DNA of 64,000 nt from Thiobaca trueperi (GCF_004342175.1 NZ_SMAO01000001.1:186001-250000), one strand, 5' to 3'. Numbered from the stretch's first letter, positions 24,304 through 34,270 are shown. Notes: generated by a model from the sequence alone, not told the origin. Made by a program: numbers and translations.

Positions 24304-24993
24304 TCAATCCACTGAAGCCAAACGCCCCGCCATATCGGCCTTGCGCGCGATCATCTTCTCGGCCAGTGTGCGACTGCCGCCGTTATCGAGGATAACCTGA
24401 CGAATCCGTGCGTCGGAAATCCGCACCACAACCCTGATGGCCTGCTCGATTTCAGCGGGGCACATGTCGGCGAAGAGCCTGACCGCGTGCGGATTGCCCT
24501 CGTCGCATCGCAGGACATCGAGCTCGTCCACGCGGGGGCCGAACGCCCGGCCTTTGGGATCACCCAGCGCCCGAAAGGCCAGGGCGCCGCCCAGATCGAG
24601 GGTCAGCACGGTTCCATTGACGACCCCCTGATTGTCCCCATCGAAACCGGCGGCGTCCCAATTGGCCGTCCAGGCATGCACGCCAAACCACTGCCGAGCC
24701 TGCCGGCGTTCGCTTTCGCTGAAGTGCGCGACTGACTTCCTGTCGAGCTGAAGCCATTCGGTTGCGATCTGGTCGGGCGCCGTGGTGGACACATAGGTCA
24801 GGGTCGGGGCGCCGGTCAGTTGGTAGAGCCGGGCGGCGATGATCTCATTGCGTGCATGCGCCGGAGATTCCAGGGTCTTGACGTAATAACGTCGCCCGCT
24901 CTCGTCTTGAAAAATCCCGGCAGGATTGGTGCCCAACTGACCGCCAACCCGCTGCATCCTGGCGGTATCGATCCGTGGCATGTCCGCGCTCAT
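24304..24993 (-). CDS. HipA/phosphatidylinositol-kinase-like protein
   Basis: 229 aa from ATG 24993 (GGAGA six bases upstream; the frame is open further). Features of a degenerate protein-kinase fold like HipA or CtkA: a glycine-containing loop GGQLGTNPAGIFQDESG followed by YYVK (nucleotide-binding Lys), NEIIAARLYQLTGAPT, the catalytic-loop-like ANWDAAGFDGDNQG and the metal-binding-like LDLGGALAFRA. The substrate is unknown. 13 bp downstream of a tyrosine/dual-specificity phosphatase gene, which suggests the two act on the same target in opposite directions. Confidence 0.65.
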   Translation of the reverse strand: MSADMPRIDTARMQRVGGQLGTNPAGIFQDESGRRYYVKTLESPAHARNEIIAARLYQLTGAPTLTYVSTTAPDQIATEWLQLDRKSVAHFSESERRQARQWFGVHAWTANWDAAGFDGDNQGVVNGTVLTLDLGGALAFRALGDPKGRAFGPRVDELDVLRCDEGNPHAVRLFADMCPAEIEQAIRVVVRISDARIRQVILDNGGSRTLAEKMIARKADMAGRLASVD

Positions 24994-25006
24994 CGCGATT
25001 CTCCGC

Positions 25007-25561
25007 TCAGGGAATGGGCCGGGTTCGACGCACCACGGCAAGCTGCCCCGACGTTTCGATGGCCCCCTGGCGGACACGGCGAACGTCGCGGATCGCGTCC
25101 TCGGGATCCATGCCCAGTTCGACGAGCAGCCGCGCCGCGATCATGCCCGCCCGGCCCAGACCGCCCCGACAATGCACGAGCATGTCATCTCCATTGCGCA
25201 GCATCGCGCGGATCTCCTGACCCTGCACGGCCCACTGCTGCTCGAACGTCGCGCCTGGCACGGAGTAATCGGCAATCGGCAGATGACGCCACGCGATGCC
25301 CCGATTCTGGATTTCCTGACCGAGAGACGGCACCCTGAGCTCAGCCAGTTCCGCCGGCTCCACCAGTGTCAGCACCAGCTTCGCGCCCCAGGCGGCGATG
25401 GCGTCCACATCGATTTCGAGATCGCGTTCCCAGGCGCCAGTATGGGCAAAAGGGTCACACTTGCCCGGACAGAAGGTGATCCCGATCCGTCCATGCGACG
25501 GGCTCGCCCGGACTTCCGCGATCTGTAGAGGATGGGTCTGACTGGTCCGAGCCGCTGACAT
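25007..25561 (-). CDS. CDKN3-like protein tyrosine/dual-specificity phosphatase
   Basis: 184 aa from ATG 25561, chosen for the AGGAG seven bases upstream. It carries the Cys-dependent phosphatase loop VHCRGGLGRAGMIAARLL (HCxxGxxR: nucleophile Cys, phosphate-binding Arg), a general-acid region IADYSVPG (Asp), and an upstream ITFCPGKCD segment. Resembles bacterial homologues of the cyclin-dependent kinase inhibitor 3 phosphatase. Tightly linked to the kinase-like gene downstream and codirectional with the MerR gene upstream. Cytoplasmic; substrate unknown. Confidence 0.85.
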   Translation of the reverse strand: MSAARTSQTHPLQIAEVRASPSHGRIGITFCPGKCDPFAHTGAWERDLEIDVDAIAAWGAKLVLTLVEPAELAELRVPSLGQEIQNRGIAWRHLPIADYSVPGATFEQQWAVQGQEIRAMLRNGDDMLVHCRGGLGRAGMIAARLLVELGMDPEDAIRDVRRVRQGAIETSGQLAVVRRTRPIP

Positions 25562-25633
25562 CGCGCAACTCCTAGCGGGAAATCCGTTCATTTCAACATA
25601 GAATCCAGGGCAAGACGAAACGGCCTGACATAA

Positions 25634-26173
25634 TCACCCACTCTCGCGCGACCAGCCCCGGATCGCCGCGATCTCTCCGGCGTCGATGCCCAGCGAGACC
25701 AGAAACGCCTGATGGGCCTCGGGCGCCTGCTGCTCGAACTCCCGATGCCAGCGCTGCATGCCCGCCTCGTCCAGACCGGCGGCGCGTAACATCTCCACCC
25801 ACAGCGCCTTGGTCACGACCGGGGCATCCAGGGTGAGCGGATCGGCCTGGAGGAGCTTGAGGATCAGCGCCTGCTGTTCGTGCAAGTGCTGGATCTCCTG
25901 GTTGATGGCGAACAGACGCTGCGCCAGCACGCCGCGCAGTCCCTCTCCTTCCTGGCGCAGGATCTGCTGGATCGCCTCCAGCGACAGCCCCGCCGCCCGG
26001 TAGTGGCGGATCTTGCTCAACCGTTCGAGATCCGTCCCGTTGTAAAGCCGATAGTTGCCGTTGGTGCGGCCGCTCGGTGTCAGCAGACCGATGCGGTCGT
26101 AGTAAAGAAGCGTGCCGCGCGCAAGCGTGAAGCGCCGGGCGAGCTGGCCGATGGTCCAGGTGTTGGTGGTCAT
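25634..26173 (-). CDS. MerR-family transcriptional regulator
   Basis: 179 aa. N-terminal winged HTH of the MerR type: WTIGQLARRFTLARGTLLYY, DRIGLLTPSGRTNGNYRLYN, LSKIRHYRAAGLSLEAIQ, then a long dimerisation helix (LAQRLFAINQEIQHLHEQQA). Residues about 120-175 form a separate C-terminal domain (AGLDEAGMQRWHREFE, HQAFLVSLGI) that recurs as a free-standing 60-aa protein just upstream. The ligand is unknown; no Cys cluster, so not a typical metal sensor. A MerR-like dyad sits at 26480-26498. Confidence 0.9.
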   Translation of the reverse strand: MTTNTWTIGQLARRFTLARGTLLYYDRIGLLTPSGRTNGNYRLYNGTDLERLSKIRHYRAAGLSLEAIQQILRQEGEGLRGVLAQRLFAINQEIQHLHEQQALILKLLQADPLTLDAPVVTKALWVEMLRAAGLDEAGMQRWHREFEQQAPEAHQAFLVSLGIDAGEIAAIRGWSRESG

Positions 26174-26248
26174 GGGCTGAGATGCGTGTGGTGATGACGG
26201 ACGACCGGCGGACGATCCCGTCCGCCGGATGGGTCAGATCAGATTAGA

Positions 26249-26431
26249 TCAGCCCGCGCGGATTCGGCGGATCTCCGCCGCCGGGATACCGAGCCATTCG
26301 AGGAAGGCCTGATGCTGATCGGGATGGCGCGCCTCGAAGCACTGATGCCAGCGCTGCATCGTTGCGGCATCGAGTCCGATGGTCTCGAAGAGTGCGATCC
26401 ACTGGTCTTTGGTCATGGTCGTCTGGGGCAT
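26249..26431 (-). CDS. 60-aa protein equal to the MerR C-terminal domain
   Basis: Starts at ATG 26431 with GGAGTG six bases upstream. Residues 12-58 (GLDAATMQRWHQCFEARHP, HQAFLEWLGIPAAEIRRIR) align without gaps to the C-terminal domain of the MerR regulator downstream, about half the positions being identical. It is the first gene of the codirectional row 60-aa protein, MerR, phosphatase, kinase. A free copy of a regulator's effector or dimerisation domain could compete for ligand or form mixed oligomers. Function unproven. Confidence 0.75.
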   Translation of the reverse strand: MPQTTMTKDQWIALFETIGLDAATMQRWHQCFEARHPDQHQAFLEWLGIPAAEIRRIRAG

Positions 26432-26479
26432 GTGTCACTCCGTCTGTGGGTTGGTCAAACGTCCGCCGGGTGGCGAACG

Positions 26480-26498
26480 CTGGAGTGGAGCCTCAAGG
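26480..26498. promoter_or_regulatory. Candidate MerR-type operator
   Basis: CTGGAG-TGGAGC-CTCAAGG is an imperfect dyad of the type MerR regulators use inside an over-long promoter spacer. It lies between the 60-aa gene (minus strand) and the decayed SDR gene (plus strand), so that SDR was probably the regulated target. Core promoter boxes are not clear. Confidence 0.35.
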
Positions 26499-26620
26499 AT
26501 GTAGTGATGATCAGGTCAAGCGCGAAATGTCAGCGGCGAGATTGTGCGTGAGCGGGCCTATGCCAGCTTGCTGGGACACCGCTCAAGGCGTTACCGCACG
26601 GGCCGTGGACAAGTCGCCTC

Positions 26621-26886
26621 AATGGCGCCTTTCTCCGCACCCGCGCCATCGCAACCAGCCTGGGGCCGGACATCCAGGTCAATGCCGTCAGCCCCGACCG
26701 GCCCCAGGCAGAAGCAGGCCCGGCGCTCCCCGCTCACCGCCCGCTCGATCACGCCCAGCGCACCGTCGGGCAGCCGAAATCATCGCTGCGGTCGCCTTCC
26801 TCGCCAGCCCTTAGACCAGTTTCATCACCGTCCAGAACCTGGTGGTGGATGGAAACATGACGCGCACCATGTATTATGCGGAGTGA
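26621..26886 (+). pseudogene. Remnant of a short-chain dehydrogenase/reductase
   Basis: Two out-of-frame fragments of one SDR gene. NGAFLRTRAIATSLGPDIQ then VNAVSP from 26621 corresponds to the region after the active-site helix; AAEIIAAVAFLASP, a TAG stop, then TSFITVQNLVVDGNMTR to 26886 is the usual SDR C-terminus. The Rossmann half and the YxxxK segment are missing. One frameshift and one in-frame stop make it non-functional. Confidence 0.8.
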
Positions 26887-27286
26887 GCCGTCCGACGCGC
26901 CGCGACAGGGATGGTGGGGCGGGCCTCCCGAGGGCCGGCAGAGTCCGAGGCGTATCTGGCAGGAGTTTGGTCATAGCGATCAGTACCACACCGCAGGCGG
27001 CGGGCGATGCATCCCATCAGCTACCGCTCGGTTCATCAGACATACCAAGACCATTGCGACATCTAAGGTTCATGAAATCGGATAGATAGATGGCGCTTCA
27101 GATCACAGGTGCTTTGCAGACGCCATGGGTCTCGGCCCCGTGTGCCGCTTTATCTCCCACATCTCCGTCCACGACATTCAGCTTGGCAATACGTAAGCGA
27201 ATCACCGCCCGTCAATCCCAGAAACCCGCCCCTCTTCATCAACCGCTACCATCACCCCACGGTGACACCTCCCGCCCCGGCCCACT
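26887..27286. other. 400-bp stretch without a recognisable gene
   Basis: No ORF with plausible codon character or ribosome site, no tRNA-like fold and no strong hairpin were seen between the SDR remnant and the dehydrogenase gene. Probably decayed accessory DNA plus the promoter of the downstream gene. Confidence 0.5.
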
Positions 27287-28285
27287 ATGATGCCGGACAT
27301 GACCACTGCTGCGAGCCCTGCCATGCCCCCGTTGAACGGCGTCCTGCTGGACCTGGCCACCATCGACCAGGGTGATCTCGACCTGTCTTCCCTGGACCGT
27401 ATCAATATCCACTGGCAGCGCCATGCCTATACCGAGCCCACCGACACGCTGGAGCGCATCCGCCACGCCCGGATCCTGGTGACCAACAAGGTGGCGCTGG
27501 ATCGCCCCACTCTGGCCGGCGCCGAAGCGCTGCGGCTGGTCTGCATCGCCGCTACCGGCACCAACAACGTGGATCTGGAGGCGGCCCGCGCCTTGGGCAT
27601 CGCCGTGACCAACGTGGTGCGCTATGCCACCCCGGCGGTGGTACAGCACGTCTTCGCCCTGATCCTCGCCCTCACCATCCGTCTGCCGAATTACCAGCGC
27701 GCGGTCTCGGCTGGCGCCTGGCAGCACCATGACCGCTTCTGTCTGATGGACTATCCGATTCGGGAACTCGCCGGGCGCAACCTGGGCATCGTCGGCTTCG
27801 GCGAGCTGGGTCAGGCGGTCGCACGGGTGGCCGAGGCCTTCGGTATGCGGATCCTCGTCGCCCAGCGTCCCGGCGGCCCGCCCCATGAGGGCCGGCTGTC
27901 GTTGGACGAGCTGCTGCCACAGGTGGATGTGCTGAGCCTGCACTGTCCACTCACGGAGGCGACGCGCGGGCTCATCGGCCTGCGGGAGCTGGGTCTGATG
28001 CGCCGCGACGCCCTGCTGATCAACACCGCCCGTGGCGGGATCGTCGATGAGCCGGCCCTGGCCGAGGCACTGCGCCGGGGCGTTATCGGTGGCGCCGGGA
28101 TCGATGTATTGAGCCGCGAACCACCGCGCGAGGGCAATCCGCTGCTGGCCCCGGACATTCCCAACCTGATCGTCACCCCGCATACCGCCTGGGCCAGCCG
28201 CGAGGCCCGTCAGCGGGTGGTGGACGAGGTGGCGGCCAACATCGACGCCTTTCTGGCCGGACAGGCGCGCAATCGGGTGGACTGA
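27287..28285 (+). CDS. D-2-hydroxyacid dehydrogenase (glycerate/hydroxypyruvate dehydrogenase-like)
   Basis: 332 aa. NAD(P)-dependent reduction of a 2-keto acid; closest in style to HprA-type hydroxypyruvate reductases. Substrate domain: LVCIAATGTNNVDLEAARAL and VVRYATPAVVQHVFALILAL. NAD fold: LGIVGFGELGQAVARVAEAF. Catalytic residues: Arg in LINTARGGIVDE, Glu in DVLSREPP and His in VTPHTAW. The first ATG (27287) is used; several in-frame ATGs follow within 13 codons and none has a good ribosome site. A hairpin terminator lies 115 bp after the stop. Confidence 0.88.
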   Translation: MMPDMTTAASPAMPPLNGVLLDLATIDQGDLDLSSLDRINIHWQRHAYTEPTDTLERIRHARILVTNKVALDRPTLAGAEALRLVCIAATGTNNVDLEAARALGIAVTNVVRYATPAVVQHVFALILALTIRLPNYQRAVSAGAWQHHDRFCLMDYPIRELAGRNLGIVGFGELGQAVARVAEAFGMRILVAQRPGGPPHEGRLSLDELLPQVDVLSLHCPLTEATRGLIGLRELGLMRRDALLINTARGGIVDEPALAEALRRGVIGGAGIDVLSREPPREGNPLLAPDIPNLIVTPHTAWASREARQRVVDEVAANIDAFLAGQARNRVD

Positions 28286-28399
28286 AGCCGTGGGGATTGA
28301 GCCGTCGTTCGCTGAGGGTGATCCGGGCACCCTGCCCTGTTCGGTCAAGGCCGTCGGAGCGGATCGATCCGCTCTCCTGATGTGCAGACAGCAGATAAC

Positions 28400-28428
28400 A
28401 ACAGGCCGGGCACTGGGCCCGGCCTGTT
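28400..28428. terminator. Bidirectional hairpin terminator
   Basis: AACAGGCCGGGC (28400-28411), loop ACTGG, GCCCGGCCTGTT (28417-28428): perfect 12-bp stem between the convergent dehydrogenase and hsp20 genes. A second palindrome, GGCCTGATCAGGCC, follows at 28441-28454. No long T run, so efficiency is uncertain. Confidence 0.7.
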
Positions 28429-28461
28429 CGCCGTCAGCCTGGCCTGATCAGGCCGCCGTCA

Positions 28462-28932
28462 TCAAGCGGCTTGCGCCAGCTCGGTGGCAACATGCTCGAT
28501 CGCGGGACTGGCGTCCGCGCTGCGGATGGTGATGCGACGGGGCTTCATCGCCTCCGGCACTTCACGCACCAGATCGATGTGCAGCAGCCCGTGCTCCAGT
28601 TTGGCCTCGACCACCTTGACGTAGTCGGCGAGCTGGAACTTGCGCTCGAAGCTGCGGTTGGCAATCCCGCGATAGAGGAAATTACCTTCGCTTTCCGTCA
28701 CCTGGCGTTGACCAGAGACCGTGAGCAGGTTCTCTTTCGCTTCGATGTTGATTTCGTTCTCGCTGAAGCCGGCCACCGCCAGCGTGATGCGATACCGATT
28801 CTCGTCCTGCAACTCGACGTTGTAGGGCGGATAGCCGCCCGGCTCGCTACGATAGGCCGTCTCCAGCGCGTTGGCCAGACGATCGAAGCCGATCATGGAG
28901 CGGAACAGCGGTGAGAAGTCGAGCGTGGTCAT
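28462..28932 (-). CDS. Small heat-shock protein Hsp20 (IbpA/IbpB type)
   Basis: 156 aa from ATG 28932 with GGAGG seven bases upstream. Holding chaperone that binds unfolding proteins. The alpha-crystallin domain spans residues about 35-130: PPYNVELQDENRYRITLAVA, FSENEINIEAKENLLTVSG, the IbpA-typical NFLYRGIANRSFERKFQLAD, and EAKLEHGLLHIDLVREVPE. The N-terminus (LDFSPLFRSMIGFDRL) is that of IbpA. Expression is apparently controlled by a CIRCE element 110 bp upstream rather than by an obvious sigma32 promoter. Confidence 0.95.
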   Translation of the reverse strand: MTTLDFSPLFRSMIGFDRLANALETAYRSEPGGYPPYNVELQDENRYRITLAVAGFSENEINIEAKENLLTVSGQRQVTESEGNFLYRGIANRSFERKFQLADYVKVVEAKLEHGLLHIDLVREVPEAMKPRRITIRSADASPAIEHVATELAQAA

Positions 28933-29026
28933 GACATATCCTCCAATGAGCAATATGAACAGGGGTTTGGCGTTCGGTTGAACCGCCAGCGCACAGTCCC
29001 CGGATGGGCGACTGCTTGCGTTATGT

Positions 29027-29055
29027 AAAGTAGATCGGCATTAGCACTCTGTCAA
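29027..29055 (-). promoter_or_regulatory. Sigma70-type promoter of hsp20
   Basis: On the minus strand: TTGACA (29055-29050), 17-bp spacer, TACTTT (29032-29027). The -35 box is the 5' part of the CIRCE spacer, so HrcA binding would block RNA polymerase directly. The transcript would start near 29020, giving a leader of about 90 nt. Confidence 0.7.
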
Positions 29056-29067
29056 GGGGAGTGCTAA
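29041..29067. promoter_or_regulatory. CIRCE operator (HrcA binding site)
   Basis: TTAGCACTC-N9-GAGTGCTAA is a perfect match to the CIRCE inverted repeat. It overlaps the promoter reading toward hsp20. HrcA represses such promoters at normal temperature when assisted by GroEL. The hrcA gene itself is not in this window. Confidence 0.93.
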
Positions 29068-29197
29068 TTATTTTTTGCGGGGCGCTCGGACGGTGCCTTG
29101 GCCGATGGCGCCAGCCGTGCCTTCCGCTCCCCGCCAAAGTCCGCCAGACTCGATCCAAGCCATTGACAAATAATTTCTTTTCTTGCGGAGACCTGCG

Positions 29198-29662
29198 ATG
29201 ACGCAACCGACATTCCTGATGAATCGACGTACCCACCTGACCTGGACCCCTGTCCTTGAACCGCTGGCGCTGGAGACCGAGGACGGGGTGGAGCTTCCAC
29301 TGTTCGGCTATGTCAGCGCCGGCCAGCCGATCGACGCGGTCGAAGAGCGCGAATGCGTGCGGGTGCCGCGTCACATGGTGCGCAAGAACAGCTATGCGCT
29401 GCGGGTGCGCGGCCACTCGATGGTGGACGATCAGATCCAGGACGGCGACATCATCGTCGTCGAGCAGCGCCAGACGGCCGAGAGCGGCGAGATGGTGGTC
29501 GCGCTGATCAACCACCAGCAGGTGACGCTCAAGCGTTTCTATGTCGAGGCCGACGGGATTCGCCTCCAGCCGGCGAATCCACAGATGGCTCCGATCTATC
29601 TGCGCCATGAGGAGATCGAGATCCTTGGCATCGTCTCGGGTGTGGTGCGTCTGGCCGAGTGA
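29198..29662 (+). CDS. LexA/UmuD-like S24 peptidase without HTH domain
   Basis: 154 aa from ATG 29198 (GGAG seven bases upstream). It is the C-terminal peptidase half of LexA-like proteins: cleavage-site-like FGYVSAGQPIDA (Ala-Gly), catalytic Ser in RVRGHSMVDDQIQDGD, catalytic Lys in HQQVTLKRFYVE, then IEILGIVSGVVRL. The N-terminal winged helix is absent, as in UmuD, but no umuC follows. The first 25 residues are unlike either. It could be a self-cleaving SOS-linked factor or a domain-only LexA relative. Confidence 0.8.
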   Translation: MTQPTFLMNRRTHLTWTPVLEPLALETEDGVELPLFGYVSAGQPIDAVEERECVRVPRHMVRKNSYALRVRGHSMVDDQIQDGDIIVVEQRQTAESGEMVVALINHQQVTLKRFYVEADGIRLQPANPQMAPIYLRHEEIEILGIVSGVVRLAE

Positions 29663-29761
29663 GCCCGGTCGGTCTGAGGCGCCGCTCCTGTCCCCGCTTG
29701 AATCTCTGGCCAACGCGCCCGACTTGTCCCCACAGGATCCATCCATCGACCGGAGAGTGCC

Positions 29762-30472
29762 GTGTCCGACATGCCCGTTGCCGTGATCACCGGGGCCAAC
29801 CGTGGCCTGGGTTTTGAAACCAGCCGTCAGCTCGCCGCCCTGGGCTATCAGGTGCTTCTCACCGCCCGGCGTGAGCCCGAGGGTCGCGCCGCCGCCGAAC
29901 GGCTGGCGGCCCTGGGACTGTCGGTCTGTTTTCATCCTCTGGATGTCACCGACGCCGCATCGATCCGCACCCTGGCGGAAAAGGTGCGCGGCATTGGCCG
30001 GCTTGAGGTGCTGGTCAACAACGCCGGGATGTTCACCGACCCCGCACCGGGCACCCCGGAGGCCAGCGTCTTCCGGGCCGACCTGGCGCGGATCCGTGAA
30101 TCGTTCGAGACCAATGCCCTGGGGCCACTGCGGCTCTGTCAGGCGCTGATCCCGCTGATGGCGGGGCATGGGCGGGTGGTCAATGTCTCGTCGGGCATGG
30201 GTCAGCTCGACGAAATGAACGGCGGCTGCCCCGGCTATCGACTGTCCAAGGTCTCGCTCAACGCCCTGACCCGGATCCTCGCCGATGAGCTGCGCGGCAC
30301 CGGCATCAAGGTCAACTCAGTCTGTCCCGGCTGGGTGCGTACCGACATGGGCGGAGACCACGCCGATCTGACGGTGGAAGAAGGCGCCCGGGGAATCGTC
30401 TGGGCCGCAACCCTCCCGAACGATGGACCGAGCGGCGGATTCTTTCGACATGGCGAGCCCATCGCCTGGTAG
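29762..30472 (+). CDS. Short-chain dehydrogenase/reductase (carbonyl-reductase-like)
   Basis: 236 aa from GTG 29762. Classical SDR: cofactor loop VITGANRGLGFETSRQLAAL, NNAGMF, active-site Ser in VNVSSGMGQ, catalytic YRLSK (Tyr, Lys) and the cap VNSVCPGWVRTDMGG. The Arg after the first beta-alpha unit (TARREPEG) favours NADPH. Similar to carbonyl reductases of the plant/animal type. The substrate cannot be read from sequence. Stands alone between the LexA-like gene and tex. Confidence 0.88.
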   Translation: MSDMPVAVITGANRGLGFETSRQLAALGYQVLLTARREPEGRAAAERLAALGLSVCFHPLDVTDAASIRTLAEKVRGIGRLEVLVNNAGMFTDPAPGTPEASVFRADLARIRESFETNALGPLRLCQALIPLMAGHGRVVNVSSGMGQLDEMNGGCPGYRLSKVSLNALTRILADELRGTGIKVNSVCPGWVRTDMGGDHADLTVEEGARGIVWAATLPNDGPSGGFFRHGEPIAW

Positions 30473-30560
30473 ACCACCGCCCGGATCACAAGGATGCGGC
30501 GAGCCGCAAAGGATGCGCCTCGCGCATGTCTTCAGCCTGCATCCTGCTCAATGCATGGCT

Positions 30561-32918
<2,358 letters not shown>

Positions 32919-32982
32919 GCGGGATGGTTCTTCCAAATGGACAGAATGAAACTGCGCGCTGTGCGGTATGCGATGTTTCTCT

Positions 32983-33338
32983 GGTGACGCAGCTCCTGCT
33001 GCGTCACCCGTGCGGAAAGTGGTGCTTTCTGACTCGCGAAGCAGAGCTTCGTCTCTCAGGTCACGAAGCTGGAGCTTCGTGACCAGAACTCTCCGGCCTC
33101 TGGTGACAAAGCTCCAGCTTTGTCACCCGCGCGATGAAGCTCCAGCTTCACGAACCCGACCATCCCTTGTCGATCTCGATCAGCCCCGGCTGGCCCAGAT
33201 AGTCACGCGCGCTGGAGTAGCGCCAGTGCTCGGGGACATCGACATCGCCGCGCTTGACGGGATTGTAATGGATGTAGTTGCCTCCGTTCATGAAGCGGAG
33301 CTTCATCGCTGGGGTCACGAAGCTGGAGCTTCGTGACC
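32983..33338. repeat. Cluster of covarying REP-type hairpins around a transposase remnant
   Basis: Perfect hairpins: GGTGACGCAGC/GCTGCGTCACC (32983-33008), GGTCACGAAGC/GCTTCGTGACC (33059-33084 and 33313-33338), GGTGACAAAGC/GCTTTGTCACC (33102-33127), plus shorter ATGAAGC/GCTTCAT pairs near 33134 and 33290. Loops are 4 nt (TCCT, TGGA, TCCA). Substitutions on one arm are matched on the other. Same family as at 20937-21087. Confidence 0.9.
33148..33291 (-). pseudogene. C-terminal remnant of a REP-associated tyrosine transposase (RAYT)
   Basis: 47 codons: GGNYIHYNPVKRGDVDVPEH, then WRYSSARDYLGQPG and a stop. This is the typical tail of IS200-like Y1 transposases of the RAYT group (YIHxNPVKxG ... 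WxYSS). The catalytic HUH and Tyr parts are gone. It is embedded in REP hairpins, the natural substrates of such enzymes, so a full copy once moved these repeats. Confidence 0.85.
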
Positions 33339-33371
33339 AGAAAATCGACGGTTTAACAGGATTCTTTCAAG

Positions 33372-34076
33372 ATGAAAAATATCCGCTGGCAGAACATGCA
33401 CGATGCGCCCGATCTGTGTCCCGGCGCACTGCACCTGTGGCGCATCCGCATCGGTGACGATGGCGCAGATCCGGATCGCTGTGTCGTCCTGCTGGGGGAG
33501 CGCCAGCGCGCACGCGCCCAAAAGATGCGTCTGGATGCCGTGCGCGAGCGTTACATCCGCGCTCAGGCGGGACTGCGTCTGATCCTCGCGCGTTATCTGC
33601 ACACCCCGCCACAGGCCATCGACTTTGGCTATGGCCCGGCCGGTAAGCCGTCTCTGCATGGCGCCTTGCACATCCTGTCGTTCAATCTGAGCACGAGCGG
33701 TGATCTGGCGCTGGTCGGTCTCTCGGCAGGCAGCGGCCCGGAGTCGGAACTGGGGGTGGATTGCGAATGGATCCGCCCGCGCATGGATCATCAGGCCATC
33801 GCCGCGCGGATGTTCGCGCCGGAGCGGGCTCAGGAGCTTGCAGCAACCCCGGAGCCTGAGCGCCTGAGCGCTTTCTATCGGGCCTGGACCGCGCTCGAAG
33901 CGGACGCCAAGGCCGATGGTCGCGGACTGTTTCGCCCCCGCCCGCCCGGCACTTGCCGACCTATGATCGCACACTGCATCCCCGAGCCCGGTTATGTCGC
34001 CGCTGTCGCCCGCGTCAATCTGCCGCCGGTGTCGGACTGGCTGACGTTCGATCTGCATTGGATCGATCTGACATGA
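33372..34076 (+). CDS. 4'-phosphopantetheinyl transferase, Sfp superfamily
   Basis: 234 aa. Transfers phosphopantetheine from CoA to a carrier-protein serine. Signatures: YGPAGKPSLHGALHILSFNL (substrate region), the metal-binding LGVDCEWIRP (Asp, Glu) and FYRAWTALEADAKADG near residue 175, corresponding to the usual WTxKEAxxKA with Leu in place of the first Lys. No polyketide or peptide synthetase genes are nearby, so the target is probably the fatty acid acyl carrier protein or a carrier elsewhere. A GC-rich hairpin terminator follows. Confidence 0.88.
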   Translation: MKNIRWQNMHDAPDLCPGALHLWRIRIGDDGADPDRCVVLLGERQRARAQKMRLDAVRERYIRAQAGLRLILARYLHTPPQAIDFGYGPAGKPSLHGALHILSFNLSTSGDLALVGLSAGSGPESELGVDCEWIRPRMDHQAIAARMFAPERAQELAATPEPERLSAFYRAWTALEADAKADGRGLFRPRPPGTCRPMIAHCIPEPGYVAAVARVNLPPVSDWLTFDLHWIDLT

Positions 34077-34134
34077 CGATCACCATCTCCGCGACAACAA
34101 CTCCTTCATCACGAAGGGGTCGGCATGATCACTG

Positions 34135-34168
34135 AAGCCCCTCTCCCCAGTGGGGAGAGGGGCTTTTC
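34135..34168 (+). terminator. Rho-independent terminator after the PPTase gene
   Basis: AAGCCCCTCTCCCC (34135-34148), loop AGT, GGGGAGAGGGGCTT (34152-34165) followed by TTC. Strong 14-bp stem with a short T tract, upstream of uppP. Confidence 0.75.
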
Positions 34169-34270
34169 GCTGGACGGGGGCTGGCGCGCAATCACGCAGG
34201 TCTTGATCGCTGATCGCTCTTTTACCCACCGCCCGGAGTATACTGCCGCCCCCTTTCCAGGAGCCTCCGC

